DNA from: Chloroflexota bacterium
Lineage (GTDB): Bacteria > Chloroflexota > Limnocylindria > Limnocylindrales > CSP1-4
Length of the DNA stretch: 64,000 nucleotides
Direction: 5' to 3'
Assembly: GCA_003169735.1 (NCBI GenBank)
Contig: PNAP01000098.1
Location: 1-64,000, forward strand
Positions 20,681-30,735 of the stretch are shown here, piece after piece. Numbering within the stretch: the first letter of the stretch is position 1; each line of letters begins with the position of its first letter. Below the pieces are notes generated by a model. That model was not told the origin of the DNA. It was given only the letters and a program-made list of their open reading frames with translations, and ran no database searches. The position numbers and the translations under genes were made by a program.

Positions 20681-21607
20681 TCAGGGTCGTGCGCCCACCC
20701 GAGCGCTTGCGACCTTACGGTGGAAGCGCTCGAAGAGTGCCGCGTGGCGCTCGGGGTCGGTCTCGACGAAGTCGACCACGAATTGGCTGACGCCGACCGC
20801 CGTGAACGCGTCGATCTCGGCCAGCATCAGCTCCGGCGTGCCGCGCACGACGTAACCCGAGGTGGGGCCTTCGCCGAAGCTGACGCGAACCCGGGCGGAG
20901 AGCGTCGGCGCCGGGCGGCCCGCCTTCGCGGCAGCAGCGATGACGACCGGTGCCCGCTCGGCGAGCTGGGCGGGACTGCCGCTGCTCGCCTGGTAGCCAT
21001 CGGCGAGGGCTCCGGCGCGCGTGAGCGCTGCCTCGGCACGCCCGCCGACGAGGATGGGCAACGCCGCGCCCTGCGCCGGCAGCGGCCCGAAGGCGTAGTC
21101 ACGGAAGGAGTGGAACCGCCCCTCGAACGGCTCCGTGCTACCACTCCACAGGTGGCGCCACAGAGCGATCGTCTCGTCGAGGTAACGGCCGCGGCGCGTG
21201 AACATCTCGCCTGCACCGACATTGGCGAATTCGACCAGGTTCCAGCCGACGCCGACGCCCATCGTCACGCGGCCACCGCTCAGCGCGTCAAGCGTGGCGA
21301 TCTCTTTGGCCAGGATGACCGCGTTGCGCATCGGCACGACGAGGACGCTGGTGCCGAGGCGGAGCCTTGGATGCGCCGCGCCGATCCACGCGAGCGAGGT
21401 CAAGGCCTCGAATATCTGGACGTAGTCGGCGCCTGCTGCCGAGCGATCGATGAGCAGGTGATCCGTCGTCCAGACCGAGTCCCAGCCGAACCGGTCGCAG
21501 TTCTCGGCGGCCGCGGCGATACCCTCGGCCGTGGCACCCGGCCGATAGTTGGGCAGCGCCAGCCCGAAGCTGATGCTGGGGAGTGACGGGCGCGTGGTAA
21601 CGGGCAC
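20681..21607 (-). CDS. LLM-class F420-dependent oxidoreductase
   Basis: ISFGLALPNYRPGATAEGIAAAAENCDRFGWDSVWTTDH; LGTSVLVVPMRNAVILAKEIATLDALSGGRVTMGVGVGW; GTG start. Confidence 0.88.
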   Translation of the reverse strand: MPVTTRPSLPSISFGLALPNYRPGATAEGIAAAAENCDRFGWDSVWTTDHLLIDRSAAGADYVQIFEALTSLAWIGAAHPRLRLGTSVLVVPMRNAVILAKEIATLDALSGGRVTMGVGVGWNLVEFANVGAGEMFTRRGRYLDETIALWRHLWSGSTEPFEGRFHSFRDYAFGPLPAQGAALPILVGGRAEAALTRAGALADGYQASSGSPAQLAERAPVVIAAAAKAGRPAPTLSARVRVSFGEGPTSGYVVRGTPELMLAEIDAFTAVGVSQFVVDFVETDPERHAALFERFHRKVASARVGARP

Positions 21608-21613
21608 GGCCGA

Positions 21614-21619
21614 ATGCTA
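21614..21619 (-). promoter_or_regulatory. -10 element TAGCAT, 6 nt upstream of GTG (leaderless)
   Basis: Minus strand TAGCAT-TCGGCC-GTG. Confidence 0.5.
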
Positions 21620-22010
21620 TCAACGGCCGGACCCGGGCGCCTGGCGCGCCGGGGAAGTGGCGCTGCGGTGGCGCTGCGGTGGACTCGGATGTGGAAGAAC
21701 TGCAGCGGTCGAGCCTTGACATCGGGCGTACTACCTGCACGAATGCCGGAAGGCTCTGGGCGTCGACAAGGCGTCGCCGACCAATCGATCGGCCGGGCGA
21801 AGGCGACCTTACGCCCTGATCCATTCGTGCACGGAGTAGAACTGCCACTTCGGAGGCATAAGCCGAGCCACCACGGTCGTGCCGACCAGCTTCTGCAGAG
21901 CCATCACGCTCGCGGCATTCGTGGACGTGGTACGGGCGCGCCCAAGCCACAGGATCCGCGCTTTCCAAGACGCCTCCGTCGTGACCGACACGTCGGCGAA
22001 CGTCCGCCCG

Positions 22011-22016
22011 TAGAAT
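22011..22016 (+). promoter_or_regulatory. -10 element TAGAAT, 9 nt upstream of ATG
   Basis: TAGAAT-cgcggcttc-ATG. Confidence 0.5.
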
Positions 22017-22025
22017 CGCGGCTTC

Positions 22026-22712
22026 ATGGCGATCATCTGCCGCGAGAAGCGGCTGCTCTTCATCCTTGCCCCGCACACGGCGTCGACCGCCATCGGGGTT
22101 CTGCTGCGCGACGAGCTCGGCGGGGAGTGGCTGCCGCCCGAGGAGGTGCGCGACGCGAACGGCCGCATCACGGTCAAGCGCAAGCACACGACGCTGCGCG
22201 AGTTGTTGGCCGCGAACCTGCTGAGCGCCGACGAGCGCGCCGGCCTCATCACCTTCAGCGCCGTCCGCAACCCGTTCGACACGCTCGTGTCGCTCTACCT
22301 CAAGCACTCGGTCAAGGACCAGGTGCTGCTCGAGAAGCCGGACGCGTGGATCCACGGCCGCGAGCGCAAGCTGGACAACCTCGACTTCTGCCGCGACCAC
22401 ACTTTCGCCGAGTGGATCGAGCACGTCCACGCGCCTCGCTGGCAGGATCGGTTCCGCGGCCGTGCCGCTCGGCTGGCGCGCTGGCCCTACGACAAGGGCA
22501 TTGACGAGATCATGCGCTACGAGCACCTCCAGGACGGCTTCGACGCGGTGCTCCGCAAGGCCGGCATCGCCGAGCACCACGAGATCCCCAAGGAGAACGT
22601 GACCGCGGTCCGAGCCGGCCGCGACTACCGCGACTTCTACTCGGCCCGCACGCGCCGCCTGGTGGAAGTCGCCTACGCGGACCATCTGGCCAAGTACGGG
22701 TATTCGTTCTGA
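22026..22712 (+). CDS. Sulfotransferase family protein
   Basis: LFILAPHTASTAIGVLLRDEL, FSAVRNPFDTLVSLYLKH, IMRYEHLQDGF. Confidence 0.75.
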   Translation: MAIICREKRLLFILAPHTASTAIGVLLRDELGGEWLPPEEVRDANGRITVKRKHTTLRELLAANLLSADERAGLITFSAVRNPFDTLVSLYLKHSVKDQVLLEKPDAWIHGRERKLDNLDFCRDHTFAEWIEHVHAPRWQDRFRGRAARLARWPYDKGIDEIMRYEHLQDGFDAVLRKAGIAEHHEIPKENVTAVRAGRDYRDFYSARTRRLVEVAYADHLAKYGYSF

Positions 22713-22750
22713 GGGTCGGGTCGGGTCGGTGTTCCGACTCTCGATGATCG

Positions 22751-24616
22751 TCAGCCGGCGGACGTTCGACCGCCAGCGCCTTCGTCGGCCAGGATCCGGG
22801 CGACCCACTTGATGGCCGGCGTGCCGTGGCTGATGACCGATTCGAGATGGCGCCGGTAGTCGAAGCCGGGCGTCTGCCCGAGCTGGCCGACGATCTTCTG
22901 GTCCGGCACGGCGTCGGGTCCAGCGCCCGCAGCGACCGCCGCCGCTTGCCGCGCGGCGACCTCCATGTCCCACATCTCGAGCGAGCCGAGGTAGTAGGTG
23001 CAGAGCTGGGTCGACGTGATGCGCGCGCGGAGCCACTTACCGCGAGCTTCGTCGGGCTCCTGGAAGCCGCCCCGCAGCATCAGGTCCATGGCCGCCGCCT
23101 CGTCCATCGAACCGGCGTGGATCTCGACGTCCATGAGCGCGTTCATGACCGCGCGCAGGTAGAACTTCCAGTGCGTCAGCATCAGCGCCGGGTCGTCCCG
23201 ACCGTAGCCGAGATCCATCATCACCTGGGTGACGTAGACCGCCCAGCCCTCGGCGAACATGCCGTTGGAGAAGACCGTCCGGACGAGCGACGGCGACCGA
23301 TTCGAGTACGCGAGCTGGAGGTAATGGCCGGGCACACCCTCATGGATGGAGAGCAGCCGGAGCATCCGGTCGTTGTCCTCGCGCAGGTACGATTCGACGT
23401 CCTCGGGCTTGGCGTCGTCGTCAGGCGGCGTGATCCAGAAGTACGCCGATTGGCCCTTATCGAGCACGCCGGGCGAATCGAGGAAGGCGCGGCCGTAGGC
23501 GCGCATGAAGACCGGCGTCCACGTCACCTTGAGCGGCTCGTCGGGCAGGCCGATGATGTCGTGTTCGCGGCAGTACGCCTCGATGCTTCGCACCTCGGCC
23601 TCGCACCACGCGAGCAGCTCCTCCGGGCGGCGATGCTGGCCGGCGACCCGGTCGAGGACCGTCCGCACGATGCGACTGTCGATCTCATCCTCGGACTCGG
23701 CTTCGGCCAGACCGCCGGCAGCGGGCATCGGCTCGTCCGGCACGAACGTCGGCCAGGCCTCGCGTGCCAGCCGGACCATCTCGCGGCGAACCGCGTGGTA
23801 CTCGCGCCAGCCGCGTTCGCGGATCTGATCGAAGGTCATGTCGCTCGACAGCGTGTGGCGCAGCTTCTGCTGGAAGAGTTCCGGTCCGAGCCGGCCCTCG
23901 CCCGATGCTCGGGCACGGATCTCCGTGTCGAGCGCCTGCCGAAACTCCTCGACGGCGGCTTTCGCCCGCGCACCTGACGCCTCGATCGTCGCCACGAGCT
24001 CGGGAGCCTCACCCGCCGCGGCGCGGCGATGCGCCTCCTCGACGCCCTGATCGATCAGCTCGCCGACGCCGGGCAGCTGCGCCAGGGCCGTTTCCAGGTG
24101 GAGCAGCGCGACCGGCCGTCCCGGCCGCCCGACCAGGTTCGCCCGCCCCGCCGCGAGGACCGCGGCGACCCCATCGGCACGCCCGATGAACGCGGCGCCG
24201 CGATGGGCCCACGGCGCGTAGTCACGCGCCAACAGCCCGAAGAAGCCGCTCCCCAGCAGGTAGACGTAGGCGAGCGGGTCCCACGTGTCTTCGCGCAGTA
24301 CGTCCTCGTCGAACGTCAATTGATCGACGATGTCGAGCACGATGCCGCGGTCGATGCGCTCATCCGCCGACAGGCCGGCCTCATCCATCGCCTGGAAGGC
24401 CGCCCGATGCCGGCCGATCATGCCGAGTCGGGCCCGGCGTCCAGCCTCGGTCGCATCCGTCCATCGGTCGTCCACCAGGTGATAGCCGACGGCGGTCGCC
24501 CAGACCGGGTAGTCGGTGAAGAAGTCGGTGAAGAAGTCGTGGACGGCATGCTCGAAGGGGGTGGACGGGGCGGGACGCGGGTCGCCGACGAGTGGAAGCG
24601 AGGCAGATGTGGTCAT
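22751..24616 (-). CDS. DUF885 family protein (putative metallopeptidase-like)
   Basis: SIHEGVPGHYLQLAYSN, FAEGWAVYVTQVM, WKFYLRAVMNALMDVEIHAG. Confidence 0.85.
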   Translation of the reverse strand: MTTSASLPLVGDPRPAPSTPFEHAVHDFFTDFFTDYPVWATAVGYHLVDDRWTDATEAGRRARLGMIGRHRAAFQAMDEAGLSADERIDRGIVLDIVDQLTFDEDVLREDTWDPLAYVYLLGSGFFGLLARDYAPWAHRGAAFIGRADGVAAVLAAGRANLVGRPGRPVALLHLETALAQLPGVGELIDQGVEEAHRRAAAGEAPELVATIEASGARAKAAVEEFRQALDTEIRARASGEGRLGPELFQQKLRHTLSSDMTFDQIRERGWREYHAVRREMVRLAREAWPTFVPDEPMPAAGGLAEAESEDEIDSRIVRTVLDRVAGQHRRPEELLAWCEAEVRSIEAYCREHDIIGLPDEPLKVTWTPVFMRAYGRAFLDSPGVLDKGQSAYFWITPPDDDAKPEDVESYLREDNDRMLRLLSIHEGVPGHYLQLAYSNRSPSLVRTVFSNGMFAEGWAVYVTQVMMDLGYGRDDPALMLTHWKFYLRAVMNALMDVEIHAGSMDEAAAMDLMLRGGFQEPDEARGKWLRARITSTQLCTYYLGSLEMWDMEVAARQAAAVAAGAGPDAVPDQKIVGQLGQTPGFDYRRHLESVISHGTPAIKWVARILADEGAGGRTSAG

Positions 24617-24623
24617 GGCCGAA

Positions 24624-24629
24624 ATCCTA
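24624..24629 (-). promoter_or_regulatory. -10 element TAGGAT, 7 nt upstream of ATG (leaderless)
   Basis: Minus strand TAGGAT-TTCGGCC-ATG. Confidence 0.5.
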
Positions 24630-24680
24630 CCCGGTTACCATGGCGCCAACCGGCGACGCCGGCCCGTCAGGGAGGCGCTG

Positions 24681-25106
24681 ATGCTCGACTTCGCGATCCG
24701 CATCGTGATCAACGCGGTGGCTCTCGTGGTGGCCGTCCTGTTCGTCCCGCAGATCCACTTCAACTACTCGGGCGACCAGTGGTGGCGGCTGCTGATCGTG
24801 GCGCTCATCTTCGGCATCATCAACACGTACATCAGACCGATCGTCAAGGCGCTCAGCCTGCCGCTCATGTTCGTCTTCATCGGCCTCGTCGGGCTGATCA
24901 TCAATACGGCCATGCTGCTGCTGCTGGCGGTCGTCAGTCACGAGGTGGACAAGAATCTCGACCAGGTCCACCTCGGTTTCAAGATCGCGGGCTGGCCGAA
25001 CGGGCCATTCACGATCGAGGTCCTGATCTACGCCATCGTGGCCGGCATCATCATCGCCATCGTCTCGACCGCGCTGAGCCTCGTCCGCAAGATCTCGCCC
25101 GTCTGA
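24681..25106 (+). CDS. Phage holin family / 4-TM membrane protein (superfamily IV holin-like)
   Basis: GIINTYIRPIVKALSLPLMFVFIGLVGLIINTAMLLL; four hydrophobic segments. Confidence 0.8.
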   Translation: MLDFAIRIVINAVALVVAVLFVPQIHFNYSGDQWWRLLIVALIFGIINTYIRPIVKALSLPLMFVFIGLVGLIINTAMLLLLAVVSHEVDKNLDQVHLGFKIAGWPNGPFTIEVLIYAIVAGIIIAIVSTALSLVRKISPV

Positions 25107-25113
25107 CGCGGGC

Positions 25114-26412
25114 GTGACCGACCTCAGGGCAGCGGCGCGCGAGGCTGCCCGGCGATTCGGGACGCCGACCTACCTCTACGATCTGGGCACGCTCGAGCGA
25201 GACGCCGCCGCCGTCGCGGCCGCCTTCCCCGATCCATGGCTGCGGCTGTATGCACTCAAGGCGAACGGGCTGCCGGCACTGCTGCGGGGATTGCCAGGGG
25301 CCGGATTCGGGGCGAGCGCCGTCTCCGGCGGCGAGCTGGCGCTGGCGGCGCGGGCCGGCTTCTCCCCGCCGATGACGGCCCTCGAGGGCATCGGCAAGAC
25401 GCCGGCCGATCTCCAGCGCGCGGTGGCGATGGCCGAGGCCCGGTCGCCGCTGTTGTGGGTGAGCCTCGAATCGGCCGATGAGGCGGCGGCGCTGGCCGAG
25501 CTGGTCCGGGCGAGGGCGGGCCGATCAGTGGGTGCGGCTGCTGGCGCTTTGCGCGTCGATGTCCTCGTCCGGCTGAACCCGCAGGTCCGACCGGAGACCC
25601 ATCGGGGCCTTGCCGTCGGGGCGGCCGAATCGAAGTTCGGTGTCCTGCCCGAGGAGCTCGGCGATGTCATCGCCGCGGGCGGTGGGGCCGACGGGCCGCT
25701 CCGCTGGCGCGGCATCCACGTCCACGTCGGATCGCAGTTGGGTGCCGTGGACGCGTGGCGCTCGGCGTTCCGCGTCGGGTTGCGGGTGCTCGGCCTGCAA
25801 CGCGCGGCGCTGCCGGACGCCGATACGCTCGACGTCGGGTCGGGGTTCCCGGTCGACATGGGGGAGCCGGGGTCGGTGCCAGGGCCGGAGCTCTTCGCGG
25901 ACGCCGCGCGCGAGGAGTTGGCGGCGCTTCCCGCGGACGCGCGACCGGCGCGGCTGGCCATCGAGCCGGGTCGGGCGATCGTGGCGCGCTGCGGTTGGCT
26001 GCTGGCGCGCGTCCTGCACGTGCGCGACCGGGAGCAGACTCTCATCGTGCTCGACGCGGGTATGACCGAGCTGATCCGGCCCGCTCTCTACGGCGCGGAA
26101 CACCCGCTCATGGCACTGACGTCCTTGGGCCGCCCGGTGGCGACGGGCGACGAGGCGACGGGCGACGAGGCTACGGCCGACTGGGCGACGGTCCGCGTGG
26201 ACGGGCCGATCTGCGAATCGACCGATCGACTGGGGTCCGCCCGGCTGCCACCGATGCGTCGGGGCGATCTGGTGGCCATCGGCGTGGCCGGCGCCTACGG
26301 CTCGTCTATGGCCTCGAGCTACAACGGCCGGCCGCGCCCCGCCGAAGTGGCCTGGGACGGGCAGCGCCTCGAGATGCTGCGGCGGAGAGGGAGCGCCCGG
26401 ACGCTGCCCTGA
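25114..26412 (+). CDS. lysA: Diaminopimelate decarboxylase (PLP, fold III)
   Basis: FGTPTYLYDLGTLERDA, LYALKANG, GFGASAVSGGELALA, RGIHVHVGSQLG, VDGPICESTDRLG; GTG start. Confidence 0.92.
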   Translation: MTDLRAAAREAARRFGTPTYLYDLGTLERDAAAVAAAFPDPWLRLYALKANGLPALLRGLPGAGFGASAVSGGELALAARAGFSPPMTALEGIGKTPADLQRAVAMAEARSPLLWVSLESADEAAALAELVRARAGRSVGAAAGALRVDVLVRLNPQVRPETHRGLAVGAAESKFGVLPEELGDVIAAGGGADGPLRWRGIHVHVGSQLGAVDAWRSAFRVGLRVLGLQRAALPDADTLDVGSGFPVDMGEPGSVPGPELFADAAREELAALPADARPARLAIEPGRAIVARCGWLLARVLHVRDREQTLIVLDAGMTELIRPALYGAEHPLMALTSLGRPVATGDEATGDEATADWATVRVDGPICESTDRLGSARLPPMRRGDLVAIGVAGAYGSSMASSYNGRPRPAEVAWDGQRLEMLRRRGSARTLP

Positions 26413-26413
26413 C

Positions 26414-26433
26414 GAGGCCGACGGTTCGGCCTC
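26414..26433. terminator. Bidirectional terminator-like hairpin between convergent genes
   Basis: GAGGCCGA-CGGT-TCGGCCTC, 8-bp perfect stem. Confidence 0.6.
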
Positions 26434-26434
26434 T

Positions 26435-27319
26435 TCAGATCGACCAATCGCTGAAGGCCTGGCCGGTCGAGGCGCGCAGGGCCGCGACATCGGGCGCGTA
26501 GACCTGTTCCAGGCCCGCCCGGAGGCCCGGATCGAGGCTGGGGCGAACCATCGGTCGAAACAGCGCGCGACGGACGAGCGGGAAGCGGTTCCCGAAGTGC
26601 AGCGCGCGCCGTCCGAATCGCTGCTGCACCTTCCGCCCGAACGGCGTCACCGCGCGCTTGGCCCGGGAGACGTTCTGGGCTCGAAGGTCCAGCGTATCGA
26701 CCGCATCGGCGGGCAGGCCGAGGAACGGCAGGATGCGCCGCATGACCGCCGCCGGATCACGCTGGAGATCCTCCAACGCAACGACCATGATCCGGTCGTC
26801 GGCGAAGAGGCGGCGATACCGGTCGAGTTGGTGCGAGTAGAGGCCAGGTATGACGTACTCGTTGCTGTCGAGGTTGGCCAGCGCGTCGGCGAGCGATCGA
26901 TGCTCCCAGCCCTGGAGCGCGATGACCGTGTAGTGCGAGAGGAGACGTGCGATCGGGTCGCGGACGAGATAGAGCAGTCGTGCCTCGGGCAGCGTCGCGT
27001 GGAGGCGCTCCGGCACGCCCGGGAAGATCGGATCCTTCGTGTACTTCGGCGAGGATTCGCCGCGAACCAGCTTGCTCGGGTCGAAGTTCCCGGCGTACCA
27101 ATCGAGCCCCTTGTCCCAGTTGCCGTGCTTGCCGCTGACGAAGAAACTCAGCTCCTTCTTGCGCGACATCGACACGTCCGGAAGCTGTCTCAGCCAGTTA
27201 TGGACGCTCGTCGTCCCACAGCGCATCGCCCCGATGATCACGAACGTCGGCAGGCTCGCGGTGATCTCGGGCCGGATCGGTGCAGTGCTGGCGGGCAGGG
27301 CAGCAGCAGGCTCGGTCAC
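26435..27319 (-). CDS. Sulfotransferase domain protein
   Basis: FVIIGAMRCGTTSVHNWLRQLPDV (PAPS loop), LLYLVRDPIARLLSHY; GTG start VTEPAAALPA. Confidence 0.85.
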   Translation of the reverse strand: MTEPAAALPASTAPIRPEITASLPTFVIIGAMRCGTTSVHNWLRQLPDVSMSRKKELSFFVSGKHGNWDKGLDWYAGNFDPSKLVRGESSPKYTKDPIFPGVPERLHATLPEARLLYLVRDPIARLLSHYTVIALQGWEHRSLADALANLDSNEYVIPGLYSHQLDRYRRLFADDRIMVVALEDLQRDPAAVMRRILPFLGLPADAVDTLDLRAQNVSRAKRAVTPFGRKVQQRFGRRALHFGNRFPLVRRALFRPMVRPSLDPGLRAGLEQVYAPDVAALRASTGQAFSDWSI

Positions 27320-27446
27320 GTCGGTCGCAGCGTAGCCGAACCGGTGATCGGTGAGCGCTGGAGCTCGACCGCGTGTGAGGTGGACGATGGCCCATCGACC
27401 GGCGCCTGGCGCGAATACGACATCGTCGCGATCTTGCCGCGACCGC

Positions 27447-27896
27447 TCACGCCGATCCCACGCGATCGAGGATGACGAGCGGGATCTCGCGCCCGGCCTT
27501 GACCTGGTAGCGCGTGAACATGGCGAAGATGGCCACCATCTGGGGCCACAGCTCGGCCCGTTCATCGCTGGTGGCGGTCCGGGCCCGGGCTGCGAAGCGT
27601 TCGGCGCCGACCTGGACGGTCACCTCCGGTTCGTCGAGGAGGTTGAGATACCAGGCTGGGTGGCGCGTCGATCCTGCGTTCGAGGCGACCAGCACATAGG
27701 CCGCGCCCTCGACTCCGTAGATGAGCGCCGTGCGCCGCAGGATGCCCGACCTGCGCCCGCGCGTCACCAGCAGGAGCGTGTCGTGGCCGCGATGGCGGTG
27801 CCCGGTTCGTCCGTCGCTCGCCAGGTACGCACGGACGTGCCGCGCCACGTTGCCGGTCGGGCTGTCGAGCACCGGCTCATCATCATCTCGGGGCAT
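27447..27896 (-). CDS. Deazaflavin (F420)-dependent nitroreductase family protein
   Basis: LLLVTRGRRSGILRRTALIYGVEGAAYVLVASNAGSTRHPAWYLNLLDEPEVTVQVG (Ddn-like). Confidence 0.9.
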   Translation of the reverse strand: MPRDDDEPVLDSPTGNVARHVRAYLASDGRTGHRHRGHDTLLLVTRGRRSGILRRTALIYGVEGAAYVLVASNAGSTRHPAWYLNLLDEPEVTVQVGAERFAARARTATSDERAELWPQMVAIFAMFTRYQVKAGREIPLVILDRVGSA

Positions 27897-27981
27897 CGAT
27901 GCGAGGATGACACGCGGCCGTCTCCGCCCGCCGACGAAACCTCAGCGGTATCTCAGAAAGCCACCGCACGCTCGGCCCGCG

Positions 27982-28755
27982 ATGACCGACCGCCGCTCGA
28001 CTCCCAAGGCCCGGAAAGGCCGGCCGCCTCGCTCACGGGCGCGGCTCGCGATCATCACCGTCGCCGCGTTGCTCGTGGCCGGCGCGGTCGGTGGCGGGGC
28101 CTACGGCATCTGGTACCTGTTCCTCCAGGGCCCCGGGCCTGCCTCCGTCGACCAGTCGCGAGCCGCCATCCCGAGCGGCGCCGCCGGAGGGTCATTGCTC
28201 ACGGCCGACGGCACGTGGAACATCGACCCGGCCATCGGTTCGTTCTCGGACTTCTCCGACTCGTACGTGGGATATCGCGTGCAGGAGCAGCTGGCCTCGA
28301 TCGGCGCCAACACCGCCGTCGGGCGGACGCCGAACGTGACCGGCAGCCTGACCCTCCTGGGCACGACGCTGACCGCGATCAGCGTGACGGCCGACCTGAC
28401 GACGCTCCAGAGCGACGATCAGCGGCGCGACGGCCAGCTCCGGAACCAGGGCATCCAGACCGCCCAGTTCCCGAATGCCACCTTCAGCCTGACCCAGCCG
28501 CTGGATCTCCACGTCCTGCCCGCGCCGGGAGCGACGATGACCGTGACAGCGACCGGCGACCTGACACTGCACGGAGTCACCAAGTCCGTCCAGATCCCAG
28601 TCACCGTCAGCCTTTCGGGCGATGTCGTCGAGGTGACCGGATCGCTCCCCATCACTTTCTCGGACTACGGCGTCACGCCGCCATCCTCGTTCGCGGTCCT
28701 GACCGTCGCCGGCAACGGCACGATGGAGTTCCAGCTCTTCTTCCGCCACACGTAA
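27982..28755 (+). CDS. YceI-like family protein, membrane-anchored
   Basis: N-terminal TM; GTWNIDPAIGSFSDFSDSYVGYRVQE..., LTLHGVTKSVQIPVTVS. Confidence 0.85.
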   Translation: MTDRRSTPKARKGRPPRSRARLAIITVAALLVAGAVGGGAYGIWYLFLQGPGPASVDQSRAAIPSGAAGGSLLTADGTWNIDPAIGSFSDFSDSYVGYRVQEQLASIGANTAVGRTPNVTGSLTLLGTTLTAISVTADLTTLQSDDQRRDGQLRNQGIQTAQFPNATFSLTQPLDLHVLPAPGATMTVTATGDLTLHGVTKSVQIPVTVSLSGDVVEVTGSLPITFSDYGVTPPSSFAVLTVAGNGTMEFQLFFRHT

Positions 28756-28813
28756 GCGACCGCGGGTCCGTAGCGCTCGCGATCGGGCGCAGCTGATGCG
28801 ATGATCGGCGGCG

Positions 28814-30070
28814 ATGGATATCTCAAGCGTCGCCAACGTCGTCTTCGTCGCCATCGGCATCGTGCTGGTGGCGTGGATCCTGTGGGATGTTTTCCAGACC
28901 GTGGTCGTGCCACGCCCGACGCCCACGCGCGTCCGCCCCGCGCGTTACCTGACGCGCGGCATGTGGCGGCTCTGGCAGGCGCGCGCGGGCCGCGCGAAGA
29001 CACCCAATGCGCGCGAGAAGATGCTGGGCAGCTTCGCCCCGCTGCTCGTACTGACTCTGCTCGGGAGCTGGATCGTCGTCCTCATCGTCGGTTACGGCCT
29101 GATCCTGTTCGGGCTGCGTGGCGAGATCCTGAACGAGCCCGACTTTGCCACCGCCCTGTACCAGGCCGGCGTCAGCATGCTGACCATCGGCTACGGGGAT
29201 GTCCTCGCGACCGGGCTGCTCAGCCGCCTCGCCGAGGTGGTCGCCGCGGCCACCGGCTTGGGCGTCTTCGCCCTCGGCATCACGTACCTGTTCTCGCTGT
29301 ACGCATCGTTCCAGCGCCGCGAGGAGCTCGTGACCACGCTCGACGCGAGAGCCGGTGCGCCACCGTCGGGCGTGATGATGCTGGAGACGTCCGCGCGTCT
29401 GGGGCTTTGGGGCGATCTGCACCATACGTTCGCGGAGTGGGAGTTGTGGGCGGCGCGCGTCCTCGACACGCACCTCGCCTACCCGATCCTGTGCTTCTTC
29501 CGCTCGAGCCACGACAACGAATCGTGGGTCAGCGCCGTCGGTGCGGTGCTTGATGCGGCCGTGTTGACCGCGACCACCATCGAGCGCGGGCCCGACGATC
29601 AGGCGGTGCCGGCCGGCCAGGCCAAGCTGCTCATCAAGGGTGGCAGCCACCTCGTCGAGGACCTCGGGCAGTTCCTCAACTTCGGCGACGAGCACATCCC
29701 GATGGTCGAGCGAGCCGAGTTCGACGCGGCGCGCGCCCGGCTGGAGAAGGCCGGCCTGCGACTCCGAGCGGACGAGGAGGCGGCGTGGCGGAGCTTCGCT
29801 GAACTGCGATCCGGATACGCGTCGCGACTGAACTTGATGGCCGCGTATCTCATGACGCCACCGACCCAATGGATCGGCGACCGGTCCATCCTGCCGCACG
29901 GGCGACGCGTGGAAGAAGTGGCGCCCGGCGCGTTGGCCGATCTCCGATGGCGATCGGCGGCCGATCGGCCGGCCACGCCAACAGCGCCGACGGTGACGAC
30001 GGTCCAGGCGCTGCCGATCGACTACGGCGGGTCACCGGCCACGTCGATGTCCGAGACGCCGGACGCCTGA
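28814..30070 (+). CDS. Two-TM potassium channel family protein
   Basis: Selectivity filter SMLTIGYGDVLATG between hydrophobic segments. Confidence 0.85.
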   Translation: MDISSVANVVFVAIGIVLVAWILWDVFQTVVVPRPTPTRVRPARYLTRGMWRLWQARAGRAKTPNAREKMLGSFAPLLVLTLLGSWIVVLIVGYGLILFGLRGEILNEPDFATALYQAGVSMLTIGYGDVLATGLLSRLAEVVAAATGLGVFALGITYLFSLYASFQRREELVTTLDARAGAPPSGVMMLETSARLGLWGDLHHTFAEWELWAARVLDTHLAYPILCFFRSSHDNESWVSAVGAVLDAAVLTATTIERGPDDQAVPAGQAKLLIKGGSHLVEDLGQFLNFGDEHIPMVERAEFDAARARLEKAGLRLRADEEAAWRSFAELRSGYASRLNLMAAYLMTPPTQWIGDRSILPHGRRVEEVAPGALADLRWRSAADRPATPTAPTVTTVQALPIDYGGSPATSMSETPDA

Positions 30071-30099
30071 GGCCCGGCGGCGGCATCACGGGGTGGCGG

Positions 30100-30735
30100 T
30101 TACGGCGTGGCGGGGACGCCCGGGTAGGTGGGCGTCTGCAGGATGGTCAGGGTGTCGAGAGGCCAGAAGCGCAGCCACGCCCGGCCGATGACGCTGGAGA
30201 CCGGCACGAACCCGAACGCCCGCGAATCCGATGACTGGGAGCGATGGTCGCCCATCACCCACAGATCGCCCGCCGGTACATCCCAACTGCCGTCGCCGGT
30301 CGTGCCATCCGGGTTGAGCGTGGCATCGACATAGGGCTCGATCAGGCGCACGCCGTTCACGAACACGGACCCAGTCTTGATCTGCACGTGGTCGCCGGCC
30401 ACGCCGATGACGCGCTTGATGTACGGCGTGTCGTCGGGCGCCCCATCGGGCGGATGGAACACGATGATGTCGCCCCGCGAGTAGTCGTCGAAGTGCGGGC
30501 TGAGCTTGTCCACCAGGAGGTGCTGGCCGGGCTCGATACCCGGCTCCATGCTCTGCTGCTCGACCTGGTAGGTCTGGACGACGAACGTCTGGACGATGAT
30601 GTAGATGACGACCGCGAGGACGGCGGTGACCGCGATCTCGGTCACCGCGTTGCGGACCCGCGATGCCGCCGAGGGAGTTCCGGTCGTCATGGGCGCCACG
30701 TCTCCGGTGCTCGCCTCTGGTTCGACATCAGCCAC
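30100..30735 (-). CDS. lepB: Signal peptidase I
   Basis: QQSMEPGIEPGQHLLVDKL, GDIIVFHPP, YIKRVIGVAGDHVQIK, VMGDHRSQSSDSRAFG; GTG start. Confidence 0.95.
   Translation of the reverse strand: MADVEPEASTGDVAPMTTGTPSAASRVRNAVTEIAVTAVLAVVIYIIVQTFVVQTYQVEQQSMEPGIEPGQHLLVDKLSPHFDDYSRGDIIVFHPPDGAPDDTPYIKRVIGVAGDHVQIKTGSVFVNGVRLIEPYVDATLNPDGTTGDGSWDVPAGDLWVMGDHRSQSSDSRAFGFVPVSSVIGRAWLRFWPLDTLTILQTPTYPGVPATP

Noticed and set aside
21809-22036. Minus-strand coding-like stretch (FYGRTFADVSVTTEASWKARILWLGRARTTSTNAASVMALQKLVGTTVVARLMPPKWQFYSVHEWIRA) upstream of the sulfotransferase
   Set aside because: Looks somewhat protein-like, but its start overlaps the sulfotransferase start and no family or SD is recognised; not strong enough to call
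24681-25106. Holin-like gene as evidence of a prophage
   Set aside because: The superfamily IV holin-like 4-TM proteins are common chromosomal genes; no other phage genes, integrase or att-like repeats nearby
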